This document shows positions 16,900 to 23,982 of a stretch of DNA of 64,000 nucleotides, piece after piece. The DNA is from an uncultured bacterium. GTDB lineage: Bacteria; Verrucomicrobiota; Lentisphaeria; Victivallales; UBA1829. A model generated the notes under the pieces. That model was not told where the DNA came from. It was given only the letters and a program-made list of their open reading frames with translations, and did no database searches. Each line of letters begins with the position of its first letter. Within the stretch, counting starts at the first letter, position 1. The position numbers and the translations under genes were made by a program. The stretch lies in assembly GCA_902778895.1 (NCBI GenBank), contig CACYZF010000006.1, forward strand, positions 62,001 through 126,000, written 5' to 3'.

Positions 16900-17811
16900 T
16901 TACTGGAAGACGATCTGGAAAAACTTGTACAGATGCGGTTTGACACTTGAGGGGTCGTGACCCGTGCCGGGCGTCAGGCTCCAAATGACATCCATGCCGT
17001 TGTCGGTCAGAATCTTGCGATAGTCCGACGGAGTATTGCGGACCGCATTGTCGTTTCCTCCCGCGCTCAGCAGAAAGAATTTCGGGGTGTATTCCGCCGG
17101 GAACTTCATTTCCTCCGGCGTCATCTGGCCAGGATGCATGGCTGAATTCGGCACGGGAATAAGTCCGGGGGCGGGGCAGACCGCGCCGACATAGCCGAAA
17201 AGCTCCGGGTGACGGAACGCGATGAACATGGCTTCGCGGCCGCCCATGGAGAAGCCCGTGATCGCGGCGTTCTTGCGGCCTTTCTTCACGGAGAAAGTCT
17301 TTTCGACGAACGGTATCACATCGGTGACCATGTCGTCGATGAAATCGTCGTAGCCTTGGATGGCGGTCATGATGTCAAGTCCGTTGACACGCGCATGTTC
17401 CTTGTTCGTGAAGTTATAGGTCAGGACCACGATCATTTCTTTGGCCTTCCCGTCCGCGTAGAGCTGCGTCAGCATTTGCGGGATGCCCACGACGTCGCGT
17501 GCCATCCAGGTCTCGTCGTCGGTATATCCGTGCAGGATGTAGACAACGGGATACTGTTTGTCCTTCGAATAATTGGGCGGCAGCAGGACGTTCAGGTTCG
17601 TGTCACGGCCTGCCGTGCGCGAAAAGTAGGTGTAGCGCTGAAATCTCCCGTACGGCGTGATGCCGGACAGGTCGCCTGGCTCCGCGGCTTCCACGGTCGC
17701 CTGCGCCCAGACGTAATCCTTCGACGGGTCGTCGCCGTCGGATGAGACTGTCGCACACGCAGACATTACCGCCACGCACAGGATTGATGCCGCTTTCAAT
17801 AAGTTCTTCAT
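16900..17811 (-). CDS. CE1-like esterase lipoprotein (feruloyl/acetyl esterase type)
   Basis: 303 residues with GGAGG six bases before the ATG. The signal ends VAVMSACA, a lipobox, so it is membrane-anchored. The esterase D/CE1 fold is shown by LLPPNYSKDKQYPVVYILHGY, the nucleophile elbow GFSMGG (serine ~190), an aspartate in GGNDN and the histidine in GTGHD. Family members cleave acetyl or feruloyl esters from plant polysaccharides such as xylan and pectin. It sits directly downstream of a GH43 gene (90 bp) and probably works with it on the same substrate. Confidence 0.9.
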   Translation of the reverse strand: MKNLLKAASILCVAVMSACATVSSDGDDPSKDYVWAQATVEAAEPGDLSGITPYGRFQRYTYFSRTAGRDTNLNVLLPPNYSKDKQYPVVYILHGYTDDETWMARDVVGIPQMLTQLYADGKAKEMIVVLTYNFTNKEHARVNGLDIMTAIQGYDDFIDDMVTDVIPFVEKTFSVKKGRKNAAITGFSMGGREAMFIAFRHPELFGYVGAVCPAPGLIPVPNSAMHPGQMTPEEMKFPAEYTPKFFLLSAGGNDNAVRNTPSDYRKILTDNGMDVIWSLTPGTGHDPSSVKPHLYKFFQIVFQ

Positions 17812-17900
17812 GTTGTACCTCCGCCCGTTTTGTTGTCATGGGCTGTTTGTTATGTTGATTCGTCCGAATGGGGTTTCCTATAACCTGAACTTTCCCGCGT

Positions 17901-19004
17901 TTACGGCTGCACGGCCTTCCCGTCGCAGTCCAGGAGGACGGCACGCGAATCGCGGTTCGGCGCGTGGAGAATGATTTTATGTTTCCCCTCGAATGTCACA
18001 AAGTGCATTCCGTGCCCGCCATCTTTCGTGTAGAGCGGCTTCGCGATCTGTTTCCACGGCCCCTGAAGTTTTCCGCTTTCCGACACGGCCAGCCAGAGAT
18101 TGTAGGCGCCGTTGTCATAACCGCTCCAGATCATTTTCAACTGCCCGTCCTCACGGAAAAGATATGCCCCGTCGGTCACATAATTGTCCTTGCCCGGATC
18201 AGGGTGGTTGTTCGGACCGTCGGAACCGTGGAACAGCAGAACCGGTTCGCCTTCCAGATGCGTGAAATCATCCGAGAGCCGCGCGGCACAGATGGTTCCG
18301 TCCGTGACCTGCACCCATTCGTGGCAGAACACCATCCACGGGTCGCCCGCCTCATCCACGTAAAGCGTCCCGTCCAGGCACATCCAATCCTCCGGCGTCA
18401 CCGGACGCGGCGTAACGGGCTCGTAAGGCCCGGCAGGATTGCCGCTGGTCGAACGGAAGATCTGGGTGCCCCGGTGCGAATCGTCTCCGGTCGTCCCGAA
18501 GATATAGTAATTGCCCTTCCAGCAATGAAGTTCCGGCGCCCAGAAATCGTGAATGCGCCAGAACGTCCCCTCCTTCGGTATGAATGCCGGATAAGGGCCG
18601 CGCCACTGTTCCAGGTCTTCGCTGACATACGTCACGAATCCACGCCCGAACTGCCCGTCCGCCGTGCGTACGCCGCCGGATGCCACAAGGTAATACAGCC
18701 CGTCATCATTCGGCAGGATGCAAATGTCGCGGATTCTCAGCTGATTCAAAGGGGATGTGCGTACTTGACCAAGACCCGGAAACCGGCTGTCGATTTTCGC
18801 CAGAGCCTCTTCCGCGATTGCCTTGCGCTTGCCCGCATCCATGAGATCCGGATTCTTTTCCTGCGGAAGCTGCAATCCCTGTGCATTTCGCGATACAGCA
18901 TCCCCTGAATCCGTCGCACACGAGGTGAAAAATGCCGCGGCACACGCCAATGCCAGCAGAATCGGGACAGGGTTTACGGAACAAAACGTTTTTCTCATGG
19001 ACAT
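17901..19004 (-). CDS. Glycoside hydrolase family 43 lipoprotein
   Basis: About 367 residues from the ATG at 19004 (GGAAGAAAAGG upstream); a second ATG two codons later is possible. The signal ends AAFFTSCAT, a lipobox. The five-bladed propeller signature is visible: IRDICILPNDDGLYYLVA (catalytic base Asp), HDFWAPELHCWKGNYYIFG, CLDGTLYVDEAGDPWMVF and VTDGAYLF...KMIWSG. GH43 enzymes remove arabinose, xylose or galactose from hemicellulose and pectin side chains; the specificity is not readable. Expression is probably from the promoter in the upstream repeat at 19114-19222. Confidence 0.9.
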   Translation of the reverse strand: MSMRKTFCSVNPVPILLALACAAAFFTSCATDSGDAVSRNAQGLQLPQEKNPDLMDAGKRKAIAEEALAKIDSRFPGLGQVRTSPLNQLRIRDICILPNDDGLYYLVASGGVRTADGQFGRGFVTYVSEDLEQWRGPYPAFIPKEGTFWRIHDFWAPELHCWKGNYYIFGTTGDDSHRGTQIFRSTSGNPAGPYEPVTPRPVTPEDWMCLDGTLYVDEAGDPWMVFCHEWVQVTDGTICAARLSDDFTHLEGEPVLLFHGSDGPNNHPDPGKDNYVTDGAYLFREDGQLKMIWSGYDNGAYNLWLAVSESGKLQGPWKQIAKPLYTKDGGHGMHFVTFEGKHKIILHAPNRDSRAVLLDCDGKAVQP

Positions 19005-19113
19005 AATTGCCTTTTCTTCCTTGAATTGAGGTGAAACAAACAATCAAATGAAAGGTTTTAGAGGTGTCTTGTCTCTTTAGTTCCTGAATTGGAGGGTTCG
19101 AGGAATCACAACT

Positions 19114-19222
19114 TTTTATTATACCACGCCCCATGAAAAAAAGCAAGGGCAACATGGATGAAAATGACGGGAATCGTCTTTTATGCTCAACCGGCGACTT
19201 CCTTCCCGGAGCCTGCCGGGAT
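19114..19222 (-). repeat. Portable promoter repeat, copy 1 (for GH43)
   Basis: On the minus strand this carries TTGCTT (19146-19141), 17 bp, TATAAT (19123-19118), with GGGGCGTGG just before the -10 box. About 60 bp further upstream is CCGGCAGGCTCCGG. Both blocks are shared with 20823-20930 and 21992-22110. Each copy lies 70-115 bp before a minus-strand start codon. The rest of the gap to 19474 is AT-rich with nothing recognised. Confidence 0.8.
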
Positions 19223-19474
19223 GAGTCTTCGTGACGACCGGTTGCAGGAGTTCCGTGTTGAGGCGTGATAACTGGCAAAGATGCCCGGTTGGCTCCGCTC
19301 CCTGCCGCCCGTGACAGGACGGCGGGGAAGAGCTCGGTCGCGTGGATGGATTATTTCTCCGTGGATTGAGCGGACGTTTTTCCCTGGTCATTCAAAATAT
19401 TTGGAATGACATGAAACATGGATCAGGAGGCATAACATTCATTTTCTGTAGAAAAATACATTTTCTGTCAACAA

Positions 19475-20530
19475 TCAATCAAAATAAAAAACAAGACTTC
19501 TATCCCCCTCTTTCTTGTTCATATCTAAATCTATTCCAACTCGAACAAAACGAATCTTTGTGTTATTGTTGAAAAAATAAACTGGTTTAATTATAGCTTT
19601 TCCAAAATGACCCCCAACTTTAATATAGACAGGAATTGATTTTTTCTCGAAAGAGTAGTGTGTATCATTTTTGTTTTTTTTAAGTTCAATCGTTATCTCC
19701 CTCTTATTATATCCTTTCTCCGGGGCAGTCGTATATTTCTTATTAAAATCATCGAGTGTAATAGGCTTGGAATGAAAATCCTCCATCAAAATAAAACCAT
19801 CATCCGGATTATCCGAATGAAAACGAACAATGTATGCTGTCGGGTAGGAAATGCCAAAAAACAAAGACGGATCTGCGTAGACAATATTGCCCTTCTCATC
19901 TCGTTTGAAATCCAGTTCTATGTATTTCTTTGTATCGTCTTTTGTTTTTAAAGAACATGTTTTTATATTGATCTGATACTTCTTTTCTACCTCAGTGCTC
20001 TCAGTCTCTCCCTTTTTTTGTTCTGAAAAAGCAGAAAGGTCAAAGATGCTTTTTGTTTCATCCTCAAAATTATAAACAATATAATTTGAAGCGGCAGCCT
20101 TTTTTGCACGTGGAGGTATTTTTGTCATTTTGACCTGAATGCTTTTTTGGAGAATCGGCTTTGATATATCCATTTTAGATATGTTATTATCAAAAGAAAA
20201 ACGCTCATCATAATAACCGTCTTTATGAAAAGAAAGACGAAGAATTGAATATCCCGTTTTTTGAACACGGAACTTAGACCCAATACTCTCGCTATTCGTT
20301 TTATATTCAGTTTCCATCATATTTTCTGGATCAGGACGACCAATTTGAATGAACAGAAGGACGTTGTCCAATGGATTCCCATTGGTGTCTGTTACCTCTC
20401 CATTTATATCAAAACCAATAACATCAAGCAAGTTATTGTTATTGTTGATCTCCTGAGCCCAAAGCCCGAAGAATGACCCGATTATCGCATATGCTGCAAT
20501 AAAAACAATGAAACAAGATTTCTTTTTCAT
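19475..20530 (-). CDS. AT-rich secreted protein with an N-terminal carboxypeptidase-regulatory-like domain
   Basis: 351 residues. A signal peptide (MKKKSCFIVFIAAYAIIGSF, cleavage near LWAQ) is followed by a beta-sandwich start, INGEVTDTNGNPLDNVLLFI, typical of carboxypeptidase-regulatory/CnaB-like domains, to about residue 125. The rest is Lys/Asp-rich with no recognised fold. Its composition is strongly AT-rich, unlike the flanking genes. Its expression may depend on the promoter repeat at 20823, which first drives a truncated signal-peptide ORF. Function unknown. Confidence 0.8.
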   Translation of the reverse strand: MKKKSCFIVFIAAYAIIGSFFGLWAQEINNNNNLLDVIGFDINGEVTDTNGNPLDNVLLFIQIGRPDPENMMETEYKTNSESIGSKFRVQKTGYSILRLSFHKDGYYDERFSFDNNISKMDISKPILQKSIQVKMTKIPPRAKKAAASNYIVYNFEDETKSIFDLSAFSEQKKGETESTEVEKKYQINIKTCSLKTKDDTKKYIELDFKRDEKGNIVYADPSLFFGISYPTAYIVRFHSDNPDDGFILMEDFHSKPITLDDFNKKYTTAPEKGYNKREITIELKKNKNDTHYSFEKKSIPVYIKVGGHFGKAIIKPVYFFNNNTKIRFVRVGIDLDMNKKEGDRSLVFYFD

Positions 20531-20603
20531 TTTTTTCTCACGGTTTATTTATTTTTGAATGTATCGAAAAAGATTGTATATGCCACTTGTTAATTTGAAG
20601 TCG

Positions 20604-20732
20604 TCATATTCCATCTTCTTCAAGAATCTTTCCCTTCGGTGTGGACGATGGCGTGGCATCCTCTGCCGAGGCGGCCAGTCCGCCCAGCACGCAGGCGAAC
20701 AAAGCTGCGATCAGAAATACCCGGTGTTTCAT
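20604..20732 (-). pseudogene. Signal-peptide relic of a replaced secreted-protein gene (42 codons)
   Basis: With a perfect AGGAG seven bases upstream, the ATG at 20732 opens a frame encoding MKHRVFLIAALFACVLGGLA and ~20 more residues before a stop. The first 18 residues match the signal peptide of the 12773 gene at most positions. Composition changes to AT-rich just beyond its end. I read this as the 5' end of a former gene, with promoter, ribosome site and signal intact, whose body was lost when the AT-rich 19475-20530 gene arrived. A genuine short secreted peptide is the alternative. Confidence 0.6.
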
Positions 20733-20822
20733 GTTATTTCTCCTATGGAATTGGTGTTGCGGATTCCAGTTCAGGTTCAGCTACTTTCACGTTGTTGCTG
20801 ATGGAGGGGGTGAGGAATCACA

Positions 20823-20930
20823 GTTTTATTATACCACGCCCCAAGCAAATAATCAAGCGGGAAATGCCGGAAATGCAAGGGAAACGCCTGATCACCCGCT
20901 GACATCCTGCCCGGAGCCTGCCGGACAGGG
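20823..20930 (-). repeat. Portable promoter repeat, copy 2
   Basis: Minus strand: TTGATT (20856-20851), 17 bp, TATAAT (20833-20828). The upstream half continues with GGCATTTCC-type repeats and ends in the CCGGCAGGCTCCGG block (20911-20929). It is close to identical to copy 3 through the first 65 bp. It drives the signal-peptide relic at 20732. Confidence 0.85.
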
Positions 20931-21010
20931 GGGGGGCAGCGTCTTGATTCGGCATCGCGACCGCGTTGCCTTCCTGTTTTTTTGTGATGGAATAACGGCA
21001 CAAAGCGGAC

Positions 21011-21925
21011 CTATTGCCGGGCGCCGGATATCTTGTTGAAGATCATTTTCACAACGGACTGGATGCGCCATTTCATGTTGTGCGCCTCGCAGAACGCCCG
21101 GTATTTCTCCAGCGCCTCGACGGAATACGTTTCCGTCAGGACCCGGTCCACGCGTTCATAAAACGGGTTATCCTCCAGCTCATAGGACCGCGGCTCTTCC
21201 CCGTCGTCTTCGTCCGTGTTGAACAGGTCGAACTGCTGCATGATCTTCAGCAGGGACGCCTCGCCGTCCGCCGGCAGCGCCCGGAATTCCTCTTCCGACA
21301 TCAGGAACAGGATGTCTTTCGCAAGGTTAAAAAGACGATTCTTCAGCAGGAACATGATGTGCTCCGCCGGGGAAAGCTCGTCCGGCACGGTCCACCCCAG
21401 CAGGAACCGGAAACGGTGAAGTTCCTCCGGGACAGACTCTTTCAGCACGTCGACGGCGGCAAGTTTCCAGTACAGCCGTTCCGCACAGCGGTATCCCTCA
21501 TAGTCGAGAATCTTCGGCGTGATGAACCGGACCACATCAGGCAGGACATCGAAGCGCCGGTATTTGATGAGGAAATCGATGTATTCCTCCAGCTGATGGA
21601 ACGAGTCCGTGCGGTTGTCCTCCCGCAGGAGCCGGAACGAAGCCGAATACGCCTGAAACGCCTTTTCCGGTTCGTTCAGAGAGGCATGAAGTTCGCCCAG
21701 AAAACTGTAAAAGAGGGGGAGAGTCCACCGGACATCCGCCGCAAGCTCCCGATCCTGTCCGGGAAGCGCCAGATAGCCGAGATATGTATCGACGATTCCC
21801 GAAAACTTCGCGATCTTTTCCTTCTTCTGGGCACGGTTCAGCTCGGAAACGATCGTGTCCCAATAGTCTTCGTGATTCCGCCGGACGATTTCTTCCGTCA
21901 GCACTGTGTTTTTGTTTCGGTCCAT
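21011..21925 (-). CDS. Helical (TPR-like) cytoplasmic protein, unknown
   Basis: 304 residues. The frame continues upstream through the promoter repeat, but the first sensible start is the ATG at 21925, 70 bp after the repeat's -10 box; the ribosome site is weak. The protein is all-helical and acidic, with TPR-like pairs (FYSFLGELHASLNEPEKAFQAY and similar) in the first half and a short acidic stretch (EDDGEEPRSYELEDN) near residue 250. No signal or membrane segment. No family recognised. Confidence 0.75.
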   Translation of the reverse strand: MDRNKNTVLTEEIVRRNHEDYWDTIVSELNRAQKKEKIAKFSGIVDTYLGYLALPGQDRELAADVRWTLPLFYSFLGELHASLNEPEKAFQAYSASFRLLREDNRTDSFHQLEEYIDFLIKYRRFDVLPDVVRFITPKILDYEGYRCAERLYWKLAAVDVLKESVPEELHRFRFLLGWTVPDELSPAEHIMFLLKNRLFNLAKDILFLMSEEEFRALPADGEASLLKIMQQFDLFNTDEDDGEEPRSYELEDNPFYERVDRVLTETYSVEALEKYRAFCEAHNMKWRIQSVVKMIFNKISGARQ

Positions 21926-21991
21926 ATTCGGAAAAACTCTTTTCGTCAGTACAGCAACACACGGTATTGCGGATTGATAGGTCAGGTACAG

Positions 21992-22110
21992 TTTATTATA
22001 CCACGCCCCAAGCAAAAAAACAAGCGGGAAATGCCGGAAATGCAAGGGAAAATGCCTCAGCGCGTCCTTCCAGCTCAATCTCTGACTTCCTGCCGGAGCC
22101 TGCCGGACAG
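21992..22110 (-). repeat. Portable promoter repeat, copy 3
   Basis: Minus strand: TTGTTT (22023-22018), 17 bp, TATAAT (22000-21995). Same GGGGCGTGG spacer and the same distal CCGGCAGGCTCCGG block (22091-22109) as the other copies. It drives the 21925 gene. Confidence 0.85.
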
Positions 22111-22142
22111 GGGAGAGGACTAATTGTTGATGCAGGCCGGGA

Positions 22143-23396
22143 TCATACCTCAAGGCTGTTCGGCATCAATAGGAAATCCAGCAGCCCCATCGTCACAATG
22201 CCGTTTTCGTCACGGCGGACTTTGATATTGTCCCTGACGAGAACGATTTTCTTGAAGGAGTCGTTAAATCGCAGGAACGGACGTTTCTCCTGAGCTTCCT
22301 TGTCCGGCGAGCTCATGGAAAAGGCGGACTGAACATAATAGCGCCTGCTTCCGGAATTCGCGACGAAATCGATTTCCAGCTGCTTGCGCTCCATCTTCCC
22401 GTTTGGCTGCTTTTCCCGGATTCCCACAACGCCGACGTCGACGGAAAAACCGCGATACCGCAGTTCATTGTAGACGATATTCTCCATAATGTGGTTTTCG
22501 TCCTGCTGACGGAAATTCAGGCGGGCATTGCGCAGCCCGACATCTTCGTAATAATATTTGAACGGGGTGTCGATATAGCCTTTTCCTTTGATGTCGTAGC
22601 GAACCGATTTGTTGATCAGAAAGGCGTTCTCCAAATACTTGCAATACCGGGCGATTGTGCTTTCTGGGAAAGGAACGCCTCGTTTCGAATGGAAAGTGTT
22701 TGACAGTTTCAGCGGATTGGTGAGGGAACCGGTAGCCGAAGCCAGAAGGTCCAGCAGTACGCCCATTTCCGTTTTATGGCGGATCTTGTTGCGTTCCTTG
22801 ATATCCTTGATGTAAGTCGTCTCGAACAGATTCCTGAGGTAATCGACCTTCTGTTCGTCGCTGTTCATGGAAAGAATTTGCGGAAGCCCGCCATAGGTAA
22901 AATACTCCTGCCAGGCTTCGTCACGGCTTCCCTGGAACACAGCGCAGTATTCGGAGAACGAAAGCGGGTGGATTCGAACCTCGTTTCCCCGTCCGCGGAA
23001 TTCAGTGACAATATCGGTAGAAAGAAATTTGGAATTGCTGCCGGTCACATACACGTCGGCGTTGCGATAGTGAAGCAGTTCATTCAAAACGGAGACAAAG
23101 TCCTTCAGCATCTGCACTTCGTCAAGGAGGATGTAATACATGCCGTCGTCCTTCATCTTTTCGGAAAGATACGAGAGAAGGACATCCGGATCGCGATACT
23201 TCTCATTCCTGCGCATATCCAACTCCAAACCGATGATATGGTCTGGACGGATACCGGAATCCAGAAGATCCCGGCGGAACAGTTCGAAGAGCAGATAGGA
23301 TTTCCCGCTTCGACGCAGGCCGGTAATGACTTTGATCATGCCGTCGTGCATGCGGTCTTTCAGTTTCTGAAGGTAAATCGGTCTTTCGATGTTCAT
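22143..23396 (-). CDS. DUF4143-family AAA ATPase, copy 1
   Basis: 417 residues from the ATG at 23396 (AGGTGA upstream). An N-terminal AAA domain (Walker A GLRRSGKS, Walker B YYILLDEVQ, sensor VTGSNSKFLS) is followed by a DUF4143 domain that includes YGGLPQIL and a C-terminal nuclease-like fold around ENIVYNELRYRG and LEIDFVAN. Such ATPases are common in gut bacteria, often in several diverged copies, and have no established function. Its promoter lies between two copies of one palindrome, which suggests self-regulation. It is GC-poorer than the neighbouring glycosidase. Confidence 0.9.
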   Translation of the reverse strand: MNIERPIYLQKLKDRMHDGMIKVITGLRRSGKSYLLFELFRRDLLDSGIRPDHIIGLELDMRRNEKYRDPDVLLSYLSEKMKDDGMYYILLDEVQMLKDFVSVLNELLHYRNADVYVTGSNSKFLSTDIVTEFRGRGNEVRIHPLSFSEYCAVFQGSRDEAWQEYFTYGGLPQILSMNSDEQKVDYLRNLFETTYIKDIKERNKIRHKTEMGVLLDLLASATGSLTNPLKLSNTFHSKRGVPFPESTIARYCKYLENAFLINKSVRYDIKGKGYIDTPFKYYYEDVGLRNARLNFRQQDENHIMENIVYNELRYRGFSVDVGVVGIREKQPNGKMERKQLEIDFVANSGSRRYYVQSAFSMSSPDKEAQEKRPFLRFNDSFKKIVLVRDNIKVRRDENGIVTMGLLDFLLMPNSLEV

Positions 23397-23414
23397 GGTG
23401 TCACCTGCAAATAG

Positions 23415-23513
23415 AGAATTTCCGGCATCGTTGCCGCTTTTTCGCCATTTAATATAACCCTTCGGCAGATTGATTTCAAGCGTTGAATGAAGAATTTCCG
23501 GCATCATTGCCGC
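23415..23513 (-). promoter_or_regulatory. Promoter of ATPase 1 flanked by twin palindromes
   Basis: Minus strand: TTGAAA (23479-23474), 17-bp spacer, TATATT (23456-23451). Two 23-bp copies of one sequence, 23415-23437 and 23491-23513, differ at one base and flank the promoter. Each holds the inverted repeat CGGCA-N4-TGCCG. The arrangement fits two operator sites for one repressor. Confidence 0.7.
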
Positions 23514-23662
23514 ATTTTCTTTGTTTGAATGCTCGGGCAGATCAGACCGGGATCATTCCGCGCCAAGGCAGTTGAGCGTCACGGGGATGTATTTGCGGTT
23601 CTTCGACGGTTTCTGACAGGAAAAACAGGAGATAATCGTGATGAACCAATGAGATAGGGTTG

Positions 23663-23728
23663 AAAAAATCGACATCGGTACTATTTTTGAATTTGAAAAA
23701 ATCGACATCGGTACTATTTTTGAATTTG
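23663..23728. repeat. 33-bp perfect tandem repeat, two copies
   Basis: Two identical 33-bp units (23663-23695 and 23696-23728). On the minus strand they fall inside a 66-codon frame (23742-23542) where each unit encodes 11 residues ending NSTDVDFF. There is no clear ribosome site and no family match. The rest of the 23514-23898 stretch shows nothing further. Confidence 0.85.
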
Positions 23729-23898
23729 CCCAACAATAGCATAACTCTCTGATATTTATTATCATCTTGAAGAGAAAGAGTTAATTCCTGATTTCCGAAA
23801 ATTAATCTACTGAACTGGAACTTAGCAGAATGATTGTTAGATAACGTTTGAAAAGACGTTAATAACTATAAATTCGTGCATATTCCTTTTTTTCTGTC

Positions 23899-23926
23899 TT
23901 GAAATACACCCGCTGAACAGTATAGT
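23899..23926 (+). promoter_or_regulatory. Promoter of the GH2 gene
   Basis: TTGAAA (23899-23904), 16-bp spacer, TATAGT (23921-23926), 56 bp before the ATG. Confidence 0.6.
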
Positions 23927-23982
23927 AGTAGTATAAAAACAGGTTTTCTTCACACCTCGGAATTCAACAGAAAGGTTATCCC

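Noticed and set aside
16659-16943. A 94-codon plus-strand frame overlapping the esterase 3' end
   Set aside because: It runs through the terminator hairpin of the esterase gene, has no ribosome site, and overlaps a confident gene.
20639-21039. Plus- and minus-strand frames across the promoter repeats that give similar peptides (e.g. FPLHFRHFPL)
   Set aside because: The similarity only reflects the shared repeat DNA; the frames contain the promoter and have no ribosome sites.
23232-23728. Repeats here and at 33232 considered as CRISPR arrays
   Set aside because: The units are contiguous with no unique spacers, and no cas gene is in the window.
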